5,862 bases of DNA from Betaproteobacteria bacterium (GTDB taxonomy: Bacteria > Pseudomonadota > Gammaproteobacteria > Burkholderiales > UBA9220). Positions 5,604-5,862 of the stretch are shown piece by piece; position 1 is the first letter of the stretch, and each line of letters begins with the position of its first letter. The DNA is taken from NCBI GenBank assembly GCA_003519965.1, contig DOVS01000098.1, positions 1-5,862 on the forward strand, read 5' to 3'. A program made the position numbers and the translations under genes. Under the pieces are notes generated by a model. It worked only from the letters and a program-made list of their open reading frames with translations, did not search any database and had not been told where the DNA came from.

Positions 5604-5862
5604 AAATTACGATTGTCGGCACGGGTTATGTGGGCTTGGTAACCGGGACTTGTTTAGCTGAAGTAGGCAACGACGTACTGTGTCTAGACTTGGACGAACG
5701 GAAGATCGGCATCCTGAATCGAGGCGGGATACCGATTTACGAGCCAGGCCTGGAGGCGATGGTGCAGCGCAACGTTGCCGCCGGCCGGCTGCGCTTCACG
5801 ACCGATGTGGCGGAGAGCGTGGCGCATGGCGTGGTGCAATTCATTGCCGTGGGGACGCCGCC
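5600..5862 (+). CDS. ugd: UDP-glucose 6-dehydrogenase, N-terminal part
   Basis: Oxidises UDP-glucose to UDP-glucuronate with two NAD+, supplying precursors for capsule, exopolysaccharide or LPS sugars. Only the first 88 of roughly 440 residues are in the window. Seen here: the Rossmann motif [16 protein letters not shown] (1-16) with Gly7-x-Gly9-x2-Gly12; [19 protein letters not shown] (18-36), in which Asp30 at the end of the second strand should bind the NAD ribose; the family motif [12 protein letters not shown] (44-55); and AVGTPP (83-88), the start of the next conserved block. This combination is typical of UGDs; closely related UDP-ManNAc or GDP-mannose dehydrogenases share the fold, and the fragment lacks the catalytic Cys that would help settle it. 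It begins with GTG overlapping the pyrF stop (GTGA, 5600-5603). The symbol is given as ugd; udg is a synonym. Confidence 0.95.
   Translation, partial: MKITIVGTGYVGLVTGTCLAEVGNDVLCLDLDERKIGILNRGGIPIYEPGLEAMVQRNVAAGRLRFTTDVAESVAHGVVQFIAVGTP

Noticed and set aside
1..5862. Mobile elements, CRISPR arrays, toxin-antitoxin or defence genes, tRNA or riboswitch folds
   Set aside because: I looked on both strands and found no transposase, spaced repeats, cloverleaf-like folds or accessory gene families. Every coding region is a conserved housekeeping gene in a familiar order.

Overview
This 5.9-kb window is a compact run of core genes, all on the + strand, from a moderately GC-rich proteobacterium. 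A betaproteobacterium is most likely, possibly of the Nitrosomonadales/Neisseriales kind. Four things point there: the gene order aroA-cmk-rpsA-ihfB-lapA-lapB, the beta-like IHF-beta C-terminus ([11 protein letters not shown]), an AroA C-terminus ending in the ATSFPGF type of motif, and a short class-I PyrF ([11 protein letters not shown]) rather than the longer Burkholderia-type enzyme. A gammaproteobacterium cannot be fully excluded from sequence reading alone.

Layout from left to right: the 3' end of aroA (shikimate pathway); cmk (CMP kinase), ending in a strong intrinsic terminator whose stem contains the cmk stop codon; rpsA (ribosomal protein S1, six S1 domains), which starts without a Shine-Dalgarno sequence; ihfB (IHF beta subunit), 16 nt behind rpsA with a good ribosome site and followed by a second clear terminator; lapA and lapB (inner-membrane pair that tunes lipopolysaccharide synthesis), separated by a short spacer with two competing hairpins; pyrF (OMP decarboxylase), which has a perfect TATAAT six bases before its ATG and no Shine-Dalgarno; and the first 88 codons of a UDP-glucose 6-dehydrogenase gene that overlaps the pyrF stop by 4 nt and runs off the window.

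The terminators suggest separate units: (aroA-)cmk, rpsA-ihfB, lapA-lapB, and pyrF-ugd. Two themes link the genes. One is pyrimidine nucleotides: PyrF makes UMP, Cmk recycles CMP/dCMP, and Ugd spends UDP-glucose. The other is the cell envelope: LapA/LapB control LpxC turnover, and Ugd makes UDP-glucuronate for surface polysaccharide. There is no gene-free stretch over 300 bases; the longest gap is about 126 nt, between ihfB and lapA. I see no mobile elements, CRISPR arrays, tRNA/rRNA genes or unknown protein families.

The protein content is ordinary. Anything new is most likely in the small non-coding junctions: a possible RNA switch between lapA and lapB, SD-less and possibly leaderless starts of rpsA and pyrF, and very short upstream ORFs before rpsA and lapA. 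All of these are inferences from sequence and untested.
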